Shown: positions 51,125 to 63,502 of the stretch, one piece after another
Numbering within the stretch: position 1 is the stretch's first letter
How the letters are laid out: every line of letters starts with the position of its first letter
NCBI GenBank assembly: GCA_943737045.1
Contig: CALSFV010000250.1
Coordinates: forward strand, 408,001-472,000
DNA: 64,000 bases
Direction of reading: 5' to 3'
From: Parapristionchus giblindavisi
Taxonomy: Eukaryota; Nematoda; Chromadorea; Rhabditida; Diplogasteridae
The notes under the pieces: generated by a model
Seen by the model: the letters and a program-made list of their open reading frames with translations, nothing else
The model's database searches: none
What the model was told of the DNA's origin: nothing
Made by a program: the position numbers and the translations under genes

Positions 51125-51645
51125 TATCTCCTTCTCTTCTCCCTCTCCCTCACCTCCTCCCTTCGTCACTATCATCGCGTAGTCTCCACTAGTCTGCACT
51201 CACGGAGTTGCACTCTGCCGCTGTTCCTCTACCTCTCCCTATCTATCCATCTCCCTATCCCTACCTCTCCCTCCCTCTCTCCCTCTCTCCCTCTCTCCCT
51301 CTCCCTCTCCCTCTCCCTCTCTCCCTCCTTCCCTCTCTCCCTATCCCTTTCTCTCCCTCTCCCTCTCCCTCTCCTTCCTACGTCGCCTATAGTCCTGTGC
51401 GTTCATGCACTGTTACGGCACGGTTGTACTACGCCTGTCTCCTTCTTCCTCTTCCCGTTCTTCTCCCTCTCCCTCTTTCCCTTCCTCTCCCTCTCCTTCT
51501 CCCTCTCCCTCTCCCTCTCCCTCTCCCTCTCCCTCTCCCTCTCCCTCTCCCTCTCCCTCTCCCTCTCCCTCTCCCTCTCCCTCTTTCCCTTCCCCTTCTA
51601 TCCTTCACTCCGCCCCTGCCTTCCTCTCCTATTGACTTCGCCCCC
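50762..51645. repeat. CT-rich low-complexity block with (CCCTCT)n
   Basis: Pyrimidine tracts alternate with short unique stretches. Perfect CCCTCT hexamers run at about 51480-51585. Open frames here are Ser/Pro/Leu repeats. Confidence 0.92.
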
Positions 51646-52760
51646 AATATTCCGCTTTCTCGAATATAATAATAATAATAATATAATAATAATATATTAT
51701 TTCACTCCGAAACGGAAATAATAATATGCTAATATAGATAGTGTTAGATAATTGATCCTAGGCTTATGTCTCAATTCCTCCTCCTTTTAGAGGAGGAATA
51801 AGACTTATGGGGATAAATCCTCCCCCCTAAGTAATACCCTCATATCGCTTAGGGAGATTGTTATCTTTCTCTATCTGCGTCTCTCTCTCTCTCTCTCTTT
51901 CTCTCTATCTCTCCCTCTCCCTTTTCATCTCCCTCTCCTTTTATCTTCGGCTCACTCCTTTTCATTCATCTCCTACTCATCTATCTCATCTGACAGTGGC
52001 TATCAATATTGGAGATGGAAAGATGATCTTTGATCTTTGATCTCTGATCCTTTCGCCTTTGATGATATCATTCGTCTTATCTTACGATTTACTCTTTACC
52101 CTGGTAACGTCGTACAAAGTTTGTCATTTCTGTACTTGTCACGTGTGTGACACAAAGATAGGAGCAATTACGGTGGACTGAGACTACGGTAGCTAAATTG
52201 ATTTAGAACTTGATTACGGTAGAAATCTGGAGAGTACGGTAGCGTATTGTTCGAGTGGAGTGTGATTACGGTAGGGCGAAAGAATTCGGCGGGAAATGAT
52301 TGCGGAAGAAAAAGATTACGGTAGAATAGAATCGATTACGCGGGGAACTTGAATCGTAGTTGTCAGAGTGCTGTGAGCGGAGAGAACAAGTTCAACCGAA
52401 TGGTACTACGTAAGAGCAAGAACTGGGGGAGAGGGAGAGGGAGAGATGAAAAGGGAGAGGGAGAGGGAGAGATGAAAAGGGAGAGGGAGAGCTGAATTGA
52501 GTGTTGTTGTCGTGAACCTTCTCTACGCGTGCGTGTATTGATGTAGAACACGACAAAAAGAGAAAGATATGTGACGAATGAGACCTCGCCATGTATGATT
52601 TCTCGTATACTAACGAACCTTACTCGGCTCCGGTTTCCGCGGACTAACACAGTTATTATTATTATTATTGTTATTATTATAATATTAGTTATTGTATTAT
52701 TATTATTCCAAAACGAACACAATTTTCATTATTCCTATTCGGGAATTTTCACAGAAACTA
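51646..52760. other. intergenic, low complexity
   Basis: ATA and CT microsatellites (51665-51705, 51880-51930, 52640-52710). TTACGGTAG recurs about six times at 52170-52330. No gene seen. Confidence 0.5.
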
Positions 52761-52761
52761 C

Positions 52762-52924
52762 TCCGGTTTTCTACGGTAATATTACAGTAAGTAGCGCGCA
52801 AAAAGTAACTTATTTCTTATTTTTTTGTTACTGCTTTGCTGTTTCGTGTAGTTATAGCATCAAAGTAAACAGTAAGTTACTCTTTGCGCGCTACTTACTG
52901 TAATGTTGCCCTGCATAACCGGAC
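52762..52924. mobile_element. foldback MITE 'T', copy 1
   Basis: Imperfect outer ends TCCGGTTTTCTACGG and CCCTGCATAACCGGA, then near-perfect arms around TTACAGTAAGTAGCGCGC. Copy 2 lies in intron 1 of the UBE2Q gene (55268-55440). Confidence 0.72.
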
Positions 52925-54149
52925 TATGCCAAAAACGCTGAAAAATTTAAAGAAAAAGAAATAAAACACTCCGAAGATAGCGCGCGAATTCCGCCCTTAG
53001 TATACGGTATGCGAGCGCGCGCGGCAAATCAATGCACACTCACGAAAAATCGTGTTCTCCCGCATGTTTTAGCGATTGAGCTGGTTTGGATGAATGCTTT
53101 CCTTGTTACGGCGCGCGATTAGCGCGCGCTTTATCGACCTCGCGATGACAAAAGAGGTTGCACTTTTGAGCCCGTCTATATAGCGCTATGCCCTCGAGGG
53201 GGACTAGTATTGTGTGCTCTCTGTGAGAGAGAGTGCACGCTCATTTCGTTCGCTTGTAAAGTGCATCCAATGCGCACGTCGTACTTTCGTCTATTTCTCC
53301 CCTTTCTTTGGCCGCGCACTTGATATTCTCTCTCTCTCCACCCCACCCCACATCACTTTTACCATTAGATCATAGTGCCTGTCCTATCTTCGCTCAAACA
53401 CTCACTATCGAAATAGCTTCACCTCTCCTCTCGATTCGTCAGTCTGAGTTTGTCTCGCTCTTATTCTTCTCTCTCACTCTCACTTCTCTCGTACTCTCTC
53501 CACCCTCATCACTATCGATCGTGCTCTCTCCTGTCTGTCTCGCTGTCTCTCCACTCATTCACTCTACTCTCTCGTCTTTCTGTCTGGCTCTCTCTCTTTC
53601 CACTCCCTCTCCACCCTTTCCCTTCACTAGATCCCCCATCGCTCCCACTACCACTGCACCCTTCGCTCCTTTCCCACCAATTTTGTCTCCCATACCCTAA
53701 TATATCGGTTCATCTTCTCCTGTGATTATTTACATTTATAAATATATTTATATTGCTTGCCTATCACATCTTTTCCCTGCCGGATTCTGGTTATGTTTCG
53801 AGAGATATTATAGTCGCGAGAAGTGGCATAGGTCGAAAAGTATGTTACAAAGCACCAAGTCTGGCCGCATTTTGAGACGAAATTTCCCAAAAATCCTGAA
53901 ATGAAAAGAAAAACATGATCGTATTTTGAAATCCGGTAACCTAGCTATTCGACCTACGGAGAAGTGCTTTGGCAGTCGCTAGACATAGTTCAACTGTGAC
54001 TGAAGATTCCTAAAGGGTGAATCGTCGCCCTGCTACACCACGAAATGCACACTGCACACTATTCTTGTTTGTCATATCTCTCGCTCACTCTCTCGTTTTG
54101 TGTGTGTGGAGACAACGTCCCGTCCAATCGATCAATCGACATTCATATA
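52925..54149. other. intergenic, CT-rich
   Basis: Alternating GCGCGC-rich (52980-53130) and CTCTC-rich (53320-53700) stretches. No supportable gene. Confidence 0.5.
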
Positions 54150-54287
54150 GTGGGTAGCGAGTGAAGTGTCGGTGTTCGACGTTTCCCAACGAGGTGTCGT
54201 GCCTAATTACCACTACTTTAAGGCTGCTAACCGAACCAGAAATGCAGATGAACCAGAAAGGCCCATTCAGAGAAAGACATTTAAGAT
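54150..54287 (+). pseudogene. isolated exon-like segment, unknown
   Basis: Between an ATAG acceptor and a GGTATCC donor the + strand is open for about 46 codons (QRGVVPNYHYFKAANRTRN, then RPIQRKTFKIYG). The composition looks coding. No partner exon is evident, and the frame does not join the UBE2Q gene. The last residues faintly recall the start of the SDHB iron-sulfur domain, but this is too short to trust. Confidence 0.25.
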
Positions 54288-54899
54288 TTATGGTATCCAT
54301 GTGTTTCAATGATTTGCTTTTCTCTCACGGGAACTACGAGCACCCCTGCCCCGATATTGATTGATTTCACGGTGTTATTGATTGATTAGTAAAGACGTTA
54401 ATGTTTCATATAATAGTGTTCGCTTAACTTTGAAAACAAGAACGATCGCGCAATTTCGAAACTCGTACAATCTCGTTTGACTTGCTTTTAAAGAGAGATG
54501 GCTCGAATCCGAAAACTTGTATTTAAATGTATTTTGTTTTATCCCCTAATTGAATATTCGCTATTTATCATAATCTCTGCTCATTTAAGGGGGTATCACA
54601 TGATTTCTCTGAGCAGCAAATGTGTGTGTGTGTTTGAGATGTATGATAGGGAGCCAGCTCCCCCCTCTCTTCCCTCCCAACCACCACCCTCCCTTGTTCT
54701 TGTTTCTCCCCCCGTATCTATCCCTTCTCTCATATCATTTCCTCGTCGTCGTCGTGCCCCCCCCCCTTTGTTCTTATGTCCGATCAATCGATTATCGATT
54801 ATCGATCCAGATCGACTCCTTCTAATCGATATTTGGCGCTCAGGTAGGGTTCGGGCGTGTCGCAGAGCACCTCCCTGAATCCGAACGTCCAACGGGTAC

Positions 54900-55139
54900 A
54901 GCAAGCAGTTCCTATTTGTGGTGTTCCACCGGCGCCGTTTCCTACTTCACCACACCACACCACACCACACGTTAACCGAGCACAGTTATCGCGCGTGTGT
55001 GACTCGAGGTAAGCAGTATTCGCCGCTAACCAGTTCCCCCAGCCGCTCCATTGTTGGGGCTAATACAGTGGCTCACCATTATCGATTGATTGAAAAATTT
55101 TATTGATTGGTTTTATTGATTGATTGATTTTAGTTTGTC
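54900..55139 (+). promoter_or_regulatory. probable 5' UTR and intron of the UBE2Q gene
   Basis: A GAG/GTAAGC donor ends a non-coding segment at 55008, and GATTTTAG at 55125-55132 is the acceptor seven bases before the ATG. The alternative is a spliced-leader acceptor at 55132. The upstream stretch contains ACCACACCACACC repeats (about 54945-54970) that reappear after the stop codon (about 61080-61110). Confidence 0.5.
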
Positions 55140-58100
55140 ATGGCGTGCCTTCGCAGACTGAGAGAGGATATCGCGACGCTTGAACAAGTCTTTCCCAAGC
55201 AGCACTCTCGCGTCCAGGTTTGTCCCGGGGGTTATCGATTGTATCGATTGATTTTGCGAGATTTAATCTCCGGTTTTGCAGGGTAATATTATAGTAAGTA
55301 GCTTGCAAAAGTAGATTACTTTATACTTACTTTTTCATCATATTCTCATGAAATAACAAAACAGTAACAAAAACGTAAGTATACGGTAAGTTTCTTTTGC
55401 GCGCTACTTACTGTAATATTACGCTGATAAGGCAGAGATGATTGGTGTCTGTAGATTTCATCTTGATGCGGGGGTTTTTTGTTGATATGGGCTATAAACC
55501 ATGACCAACTTGCCCACTAATCTCCTTTAATACTTCCTTGTTCTCTCTTTTTAATGTATTTTGTTGTCTGTGTCGTTGTCTATCTTTCTCTATGTCTGTG
55601 TCTCTGTCTGTTATTCTATATCTCTGTCTGTCTGTCTGTCTGTCATTCTATATCGCTGTCTCTGTCTGTCATTCTATATCGCTGTCTCTGTCTGTCTTTC
55701 TATATCTCTTTCTGTCTGTCTGTCTGGCAGTCTGGCAGTCTCGCTCGCTTGGTGTTGTTTTCACAACTTCCCATCCTAGCTATCGACTACTACTAGTACT
55801 ACTTCAACTAAAGCTCTAGTTCGCACTCTATAAGGTCCTCTTCCTTCCTTGGTTTGTGTCTTGAGGAGTAGGGCTAACGAGCTAGAGCGCCAGAGAGCCA
55901 GACACTAGTTCGGTTGCTAGAGGAAGTACATGTATTCATGTGTGTGGTGTAGTAAGACGGTGTGATTTCCCAATGGTGTAGAGTCTGATTTGGTGTACGG
56001 CGGCGACGTTTCCCAGATGACAGAAAGTTGAAGTGCACTCTCATTGCAGACGGTGATCGCATCGGTGGACGAGATCTCGCTCCAGTTCATCTCCGATGAT
56101 GGCAAGCGCATCGTGTGTCACGCCAATATACAGGTGATTATTGATTTATTGATTGATTTATTGATCTATTGTATTGATTGATATTACGGAGTAAGCAATT
56201 ATCTAGCGCCTGAAACGGGGAGAGTAAAAGGTAGTACATTGCTAGAATTCCAAAGATTGACTTGTGAAAGACTTGTCTACGAGTGAACGTGCTTGACAAT
56301 GAGCGGAGAGTACAGCTGTGCCTTTAACGTGATTGCCAGGTGATTTGCGGTTCCACTGATATGATTTGATAAGCGGACTGCACCATTCATCGGTTGAAAG
56401 TGATGCAATTTCGTCTCATACTGATAATCACAATTATTAAAGCCTACCATAAGCTACTTTTACTCCACTATGGCATCTCGCTTTCTTTGTCTGCGAGAGA
56501 ACGTGCCAGAGCTCCTTTAATGTACGGAATAGCCTTTTTTCCTATAATTTTAAATGTTAATATTTATTATTATTATTATTATTATTATTAATATTATTAA
56601 ATATATATTTCTTGCAGGAGAACTATCCACGTCAGCCGCCCATCTGGTTCAGCGAGAGCGACGACGCCGTGGTGACGGCGGTGCTGGAGCGACTCACCGA
56701 GTCACTCGAACCCACTCCCATCCTCACTCAGGTAGGGTAATAATAATAATAATAATAATAATAATGATTATAATAATAATGATAATAATAGTAGTAGTAT
56801 AATAATAATTCTATCAATAATAGTAATAATGAGAATAATCATAATAACAATAGCGTAATAATAATAGTAATACAACGATGGGGGGAGTGTACGCTATTGA
56901 TGCTGTGATTATTTTTTTTTTGTAATGCGAAATGCGATAAGTAATGTTTTGCATTCCTATAGAACTATTAGTGCTGTAATTAGAACATTCTCTGCCTATT
57001 GAAAAATTCAGTATTCACTGCAATAATGTACTGTACTCCACGAATATCGATCGATTCGTAGATCAATAATGTACTGTATTCCCCTGAATATCGATCGATT
57101 CGCAGATCCACCAACTCGTATCCGAGCTGTGCAACGTCTACAACGTCACTCCTCCCGTGGAACTCGGCACGATCGCCCCTCCCGATCTCATGGAACAGGA
57201 CGAAGGACAGGTAATATTGATTGATTATTGATTTTATTTGACAATATTATTGATTGATTAATTAAAATATTATTGTTTGATTAATCTAAATATTATTGAT
57301 TAGTAGAGATATTATTGATTGATTAGTAAAGATATTATTGATTGCGGCTTGATTATCGATTGATTCATGATGACTGATAGACGATTCAGGGCAGCGAGCT
57401 CAACAGCGACGACGAGGACGATGATGAGGATATGGATGAGGTTAGATTATTGATTTATCGATTTATATTTTTTATTTGCACGATATTGATGAGATATTGG
57501 GAATGCGAGAAAAAAAGCGCAAGGGTTATTTTGTATTTAAATTGTTTTCTATGGCAAAGATAATTTGGGTATATCATGGAGACCCCTTGTTGCTCAAATT
57601 ATAGTGAAAGAAAGAAAGTGAGAGACGAAGAAATGGGTTGTGTTCATACATTGCCATACCCTCGCAGTGCGAGGATTGACCCACTATATAAGGGCCATTT
57701 TAGGCCACTTGCAAAAAAAAGAAAGCTAAAAATGACACTTTTTAAGCGATAATAACGAATTTTATGTATCAACCCACCATATTTGGAGAATTGACCCACT
57801 ATATAAAAATAGACGGCGAGGGTACCGAAAATGTATGGTTGTGTTAGAAACACTAGAATTGGCCTGTCACGTTCAGGTTTCAGCGTGCTTAGAATTATGT
57901 ACGGGAATTGTTGTCCCTGGTTTGATTGGTATATGATTTGCATTATAACCGATAATTGATTGATCGTCCCTCTTCGCAGGTAGTGGACATGGCCGACGAG
58001 GATCCCTCATCGTCGGGCACGACGGAGGAGGACGGACTGACGCCCGAGGGCAAGGAGGTGTGTTTGGATAATAACGATGTTTATATGAAGTAGCTGAAAC

Positions 58101-61067
58101 GGCAATTTGCCGGGTGTATCGCATCGCATCTTAATCTTGGCTGCAGCTTCTTGAGCTACTGAATGGTTTGCGAACCCAATGCTTGGAAAATATCTGTCAC
58201 CGACAGGGAGGGGGGGGGGGGGTGCCAATGTAAAATTACCCTTCTGTGGAATTTTCAGTTCGGGTTTCCCCCGAGATTCGAGCTGCCTGTACCCCGTCCA
58301 TGTAGGTTACAGAGTACAACCCCGGTTCTCGGTGTATGCATATATGCGTGTGGGCATGCATCATGTGTAAAGTGATAATCTCCTTATCCTAGGTGGTCGA
58401 ACCAGGTAGAGATTACGCGCGCGCGGGCTTTGCTCATGGGGCACATGCTAGGGTGGTTTTTGGTTGGTTAGAGATGGATTGAGAGAGAGAGGAGAGCGAC
58501 AGAGAAAGAGAGGAAGGTGAGCAGAGATGGTGACAGAGCAGAGCATAGAGAGAGACAGGAGAAATCGATTTCTTTCTCCGTCCGTCTCTTTCCATCCCCT
58601 TCCCCAATCGTCTTTCCTCACAACCCTCTTGTGTCGTTTCGATTGGAGTGAAAGTTGCGCAATCTGGTCTGTGCTCCCCCTAGCTCGATCCCCGAAATTG
58701 AGAACGAGATCGATTGCGGAAGATGAATCTAGAGACTGGAAAGCACATCGATACCGTAATCTGGGGGATATTGATTGCTCTGGGGGTGAACACGGCATCA
58801 ATACATGGGCGGGCATTGCCGCTGGAAATGAAAATCGGGCGGGTCGGGTGCCAAAATCGAGTAGGTTGACACAAAAATTTCATTTTCGAGTGAATGCCGT
58901 CCACTTATGACGGGATCAAGGGCTTGAGCAATAGGTCGATAATGTAAGCAGTTTTGGAAGCCAAAGAAGATTTACTCAACAAAAAAAATGGACTTGAGTC
59001 AAATTCCTTGAGATCTAGATGATTTGCGATTCCACACTGTTTACTGATTAGGAATTAATCAACCAATCGATAATGCAATAACGAGCCTGATCAATCGATA
59101 ATATAAAAAAAAATTCCAATCAATCAACATTTGCAGATGTTGGACAAGCTCCATCGTCAGACGCGTCAGCAGCACCTGGATGGCAATGTGAAGGGCTCGG
59201 TGTCGGCTACCGATCGACTCATGAAGGAGCTCAAGGAGATCTATCGCAGCGAGAACTACAAGAACCGTAAGGGATTTTGTTGATAGTTGATTTTGCGCAT
59301 CGGCGGACCCCAGACGGGTTTGGTCAGGGATCAGTTTTATTGATTTGTTGCCGTTCCAGAGACCTTCTCCGTCGACCTCGACAAGGACTCGCTGTACGAG
59401 TGGTGGGTGAAGCTGCACAAGGTGAGATTATTGATTGATCGTTTTATTGATTTATTGATCGCTTTATTGATTGATAGCATCCCTCCCCCTTTGTGTTAGT
59501 TACAATGTTAGTTACACATTGTAGTGGTGATAGCGCGCGTGTTTTCGAATCATAGTACGGGTGTGAAATTTTGTTTTGTTTTTATCACCGACTAGACATT
59601 ATTGTGATAGCGATGCGTACAACCAGGCACTTTTACGTTCCACTGGTGCCTCAAGGGACTGAAATTGTGTTTGTCATTGCTGGACATCTTAGTTGGTATT
59701 ATAATAATGCTAATAATGTTCATATTATAAACGAATAACGAAAATGACTTTCCCAACACATTGCATTGATGTGGTAGCTATTCATTACATTGCCAAACGA
59801 TGGGATAATCGATATATTGATTGATATGATGCTCAAGAAATACATTCGATTGGCATGATGAGCAATGCATGCTTTTTTTTTAAATATTAACCCATTCCCC
59901 ACTATCCCTGAACCCCAGCCCTTCCATGGTAAACTGGGACCGAGCCAAAACCCGAAAAAAAACTTCTTATACACGACGGAACTCCATCTTCCCTCTTTCA
60001 TTTTGCCAGTAGTGTGTTCATGATTATGTATATTTGATGGAATAAATAAATAAACAAATAAACAAATAAATAAACAAATAGACAAATAAATAAACAAACA
60101 AATAAATAAATAACTATTGCAGGTCGATCCGGACTCACCCCTGCACGGTGACATGCAGACGCTGCTGAACGAGAAGAAGCAGGACCATCTGCTCTTCCAC
60201 TTCGTCTTCAACGACCACTATCCCTTCGAGCCGCCCTTTGTCAGACTCGTATCGCCCCAGGTACGGTAGCTATTTATCGATCGGTTTATCGATTGATTGA
60301 TCTCATTTGTCGAATAGCTACGTTACAGATTTGCGGTTTTTTTCAAAATCAATTACGAAATGCGGTCAGGCTTCGTAGTTTGCAACGTACTTTTCGACCT
60401 ATGATTGATCTAGCAAGTTGATGATCGATTGGTTAATAATTAAATAAATAAATAAATTGCCGTATCTCAGGTCACGAACGGATTCGTGCTGGGCGGTGGC
60501 GCCATCTGCATGGAGCTACTCACCAAGCAGGTACGGTAGCTGGAGCTTTGATTATTGATTGATTGATTGATTTATTGATTGATTGATCATATTCAGGGTT
60601 GGACGTCTGCCTATTCGATCGAGAGCTTGATCATGCAGATCGCCGCCACCCTGGTCAAGGGCAAGGCTCGCGTGCAGTTTGAGGCCCATAAGGTGATTGA
60701 TTTATCGATTGATTGCCGGATTATCGATTGATTTTTGTATATATTACACTGAAGAAAAAAACCCTAGTTCGCAAGTAAACCGTTAAATATAAATATAAAC
60801 AAGGGGTTGTAACCCTCACATATAAGGTTTTGCACCCTTAGGGTGTGTGTTTGTTTGTAACCCTTGGTTGCTAGGCTTTCAAACCCTTGTGCTTAAGGGT
60901 TTGCTTGCAGCGCAGTGTACACTCCATACACTATTGATTGATCGATTAGTTATCTTGGTTCTTTCCAGGGTCAGTACTCACTGGCGAAGGCGCAGCAGTC
61001 GTTCAAGTCGCTGGTGCAGATTCACGCCAAGTCTGGCTGGTACACGCCGCCTCAGGCCGACGGATGA
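55140..61067 (+). CDS. ubc-25: UBE2Q-type ubiquitin-conjugating enzyme E2 (UBC-25 homologue)
   Basis: It transfers activated ubiquitin from E1 via a catalytic cysteine thioester. Exons: 55140-55217, 56050-56133, 56618-56731, 57106-57210, 57390-57440, 57980-58057, 59137-59266, 59360-59421, 60123-60260, 60471-60530, 60597-60692, 60969-61067. All are GT..AG with consistent phases, giving 364 aa. Residues 1-125 form the RWD-like N-terminal domain typical of UBE2Q ([16 protein letters not shown]). Residues 128-165 are a highly acidic linker. Residues about 190-364 are the UBC fold: [30 protein letters not shown], then [17 protein letters not shown], whose Cys293 is the catalytic residue. The family's C-terminus [15 protein letters not shown] is complete. 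No canonical HPN motif is present, as is normal for UBE2Q. Codons are GC-rich and no lesion is seen. Introns are rich in ATTGATTG tracts. Confidence 0.97.
55268..55440. mobile_element. foldback MITE 'T', copy 2
   Basis: CTCCGGTTTTGCAGGGTAATA at the left; GCGCGCTACTTACTGTAATA at the right. Arms pair for about 45 bp. It lies in intron 1 of the UBE2Q gene. Confidence 0.7.
55598..55735. repeat. CTGTCTGTCATTCTATATCG tandem repeat
   Basis: Units of about 30 bp built from CTGTCTGT and TTCTATATCGCTGTCT occur about four times in intron 1 of the UBE2Q gene. Confidence 0.8.
56735..56870. repeat. (AAT)n microsatellite
   Basis: Interrupted AATAATAAT tract directly after exon 3 of the UBE2Q gene. A TTA tract lies just before that exon (56560-56590). 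Confidence 0.85.
57015..57108 (+). repeat. tandem duplication containing the exon 4 acceptor
   Basis: ATCGATCGATTCGTAGATC (first unit) and ATCGATCGATTCGCAGATC (second unit, used acceptor) end two units of about 48 bp that both begin with CAATAATGTACTGTA. Confidence 0.75.
57636..57850. mobile_element. foldback MITE in intron 5 of the UBE2Q gene
   Basis: Edges GTTCATACATTGCCATACCC and GGTACCGAAAATGTATGGTT are inverted. GATTGACCCACTATATAA occurs twice in the interior. Confidence 0.6.
58058..59136 (+). other. intron 6 of the UBE2Q gene
   Basis: Contains a 12-base G run (58210), a GA tract (58480-58560) and nothing else recognisable. Confidence 0.7.
60745..60919. mobile_element. TA-bounded MITE in intron 11 of the UBE2Q gene
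   Basis: Begins TACACTGAAG and ends CGCAGTGTA. Between them, AACCCT or its complement recurs about eight times. Confidence 0.6.
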
Positions 61068-62640
61068 GAAAGGTCGTCGGAAGAGCACGCACTCGACCAC
61101 ACCACACCACACCACACACCACCTCCTGTACCTATATCTTCATGCCTTGTGTGTGTGTGGGTGTGGCTCTGTTGTCTAATTATTTTTCTCAACTTTATAA
61201 TACCGTATCCTCCATGTACCGTTCCTTTTAAATCGTTCCGCTAGAAGTCGTTTTTGCTACTTTCCCGATTATCGATTTTCTTCTTTTCTTGTTTAAATTC
61301 TTTGTCAGTTTGAAGTTCACAGAATGCCTTGCAAATCCCTCACGAAGCCCTCAACGTCAACTCATTGCTCTCTATATATCTCATATATATGCTCGCTCTC
61401 TACAGTACGCCTCTGGTATACTGTATCTACCAATCGATATTATACAGTACGCCTCTGCTTAAAGGGTGTATACTGTATCTACCGATCGATTTTCTACAGT
61501 ATGCCTCTGCTTAAACTGTATATCTACCAATCGATTTTTGTTTCGTATCGTATCATTACATCATCACAAGCCCCATAATCACTCTTTACATGATCAGTCA
61601 CTTTCTGTTTGTTTGTCTGGCTTCTTTTTTTTGTCTGAATATACATTGTCTAGCTCGTCCTATACCGATCAATTATCATATTTTTTTCTTTTTTTCATTT
61701 TTTTCATCTCCCTTTCAATCCTATCAATTATCGATTTTTCCCCATCCTGTTAAATCCATTCTTTCGCCCATACACTTTTGTTCAAGATTCGTCCCTATTC
61801 TTCCTATTGTGCATCCCCCTGGTGAATTCTACTCTAAACCACATGTTTACGCCGCTGCGCGGTGGTGTGTCCCGTCGTCTGCCTTTTCCCAATCGATCTA
61901 TCACTCAACTAGGAAACGGCGGAATCGTCGCACCCTCTCACCACACCACATACTTTCTGTTCCATAGCGAAACGCTCCCATACCGTAGCGAGTACACGAA
62001 ACCGATCGATAATTTCTTGATTCATCAATATATATTCCTACCGTATATACACCTATTATGCCAACATTATTGATTGAATCGGCTACAGTACATCATTAGC
62101 TACCGTACTAACGTAATGTACTTACCCACTCTCGGGTCCGTCCCTCCCTCTATGCCAGGTTTCATCCAGCTAACTTTCTATCCGCCCCATCTAAATGACT
62201 TTCGCACAAAATCCTGTAAATCAAATTATTATTATTATTCATTCATTCATTCATTGATTACGGTAACTATTTGGTATCGATTGATAGACCATCCATAAAT
62301 ACGCTCTTTCCTGCTCGTTTCACCCTGATTATTCGAAAATCTATTCTATATTTGTGATTTTAAGCCCCGCCTCTCAAATCTCACCGATCTACTCGATTTT
62401 CTCTGTTCGACTTCACTTGTGTATCTCCCCGTATAGTCCCCTTCACAATCGTCGTGTATGAATCTGTTTCTTCTTCTTCTTCTTATAAAGTTTGAGATCT
62501 TTAACGATGGAGCACACTGCGAAGTCACGAAATTGAAATTTTCGTCTTTGAAAAGTAAAACTAGACTGTAGAATTCGACATAGAAATGGCCGTGTACTTG
62601 CAAAATGACAAGATAAGTGTAGCAATTGTTTACTTATAAA
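61068..62640. other. 3' flank of the UBE2Q gene
   Basis: A CCACACCACACC stretch directly follows the stop. Three tandem units of about 50 bp lie at 61399-61530 (TACAGTACGCCTCTGC.TAAA). No clear AATAAA could be assigned. The rest is AT/CT-rich without a gene. Confidence 0.5.
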
Positions 62641-62697
62641 TCTCACGATTTGCATAATTTGCATAATCTAATTTTCCCTTTGTCCCATTTTAGCGTT

Positions 62698-63016
62698 ATG
62701 GCGTTGATATCTTTAGAGGAATGGCAATACACAGACAAAGAACTCGAAAGTATTCACAGGAATTATTCACAATTTGTAATCGATCAATTCCTATTATCCC
62801 ATTATCACGCCTAGTCAAGATATGGGAGGGGATTTCGTGAAGGCAGCTGGTCCTCAATTCATGCAAATTGCGAGACACAATCCTTCGGAATGGAAAAAAA
62901 TCATGACAACCCAGCAACGAAATTTCGCGAAACGACCAATAGCTGATAAAGTTGTTCAATGTCAAATGTCAAAAATGTTTATTATCACAACCTTGTCTGA
63001 AAAAAGACATCCATGA
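62698..63016 (+). CDS. uncertain ORF pair, possible small or broken gene
   Basis: After an ATTTTAG acceptor, ATG at 62698 opens 38 codons (MALISLEEWQYTDKELESI). A second frame, shifted by one base (62822-63016), reads MGGDFVKAAGPQFMQIARHN and 45 more codons. Both look coding, and the frame shift could be an unrecognised intron or a mutation. I could not place an intron of the right length. No family recognised; no membrane segment or signal peptide. Confidence 0.3.
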
Positions 63017-63502
63017 GAACGAGATGTCCAAGACCGAGACGCGACAAATCATCAGAAAAGCCGTGTCCCCTACAGAAACAGGAATAGGTCAAGAAAGAAG
63101 AAGAGTAAATCTATACATTACACAATTCTTGTATTTGTGATATGTGTATTTTCACTTGTGTTCAAGTATATTCGTGTACTTGTGAAATGTAATGTGAATC
63201 AATACAATCAAATGGGGGTGACAAATATTTATTTAAATCTAATTCGCTCAGCACACCATACGGACAAGCAGAACCCCGAAAGAGATCCAAAATAAGCCTA
63301 AAGAGGAAACAATAAATAACATATTGGAACTGGAAAGAGCCTAGAGAAGATTTAGACCATGGCTCTAGTAGCTCCCCCCCACAGACATACCTCCCCACGA
63401 TGGGGAGTGCTGACTGGGGATAGTGTACTAGAACCAAAGATCATTGTATCGTTGCCGTTGGAGTGATAATTTTAATTGCCGCAGCGTTTAGCCCGAAAAT
63501 GA
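63017..63502. other. intergenic, nothing recognised
   Basis: AT-rich with short open frames only. Confidence 0.5.

Noticed and set aside
50735..51721. 328-codon open frame rich in Ser/Leu/Pro
   Set aside because: Low-complexity pyrimidine tract with no splice-aware gene structure.
61324..61753. Short open frames after the UBE2Q stop codon
   Set aside because: They span a three-unit tandem repeat and AT-rich 3' flank, with no coding bias or splice sites.
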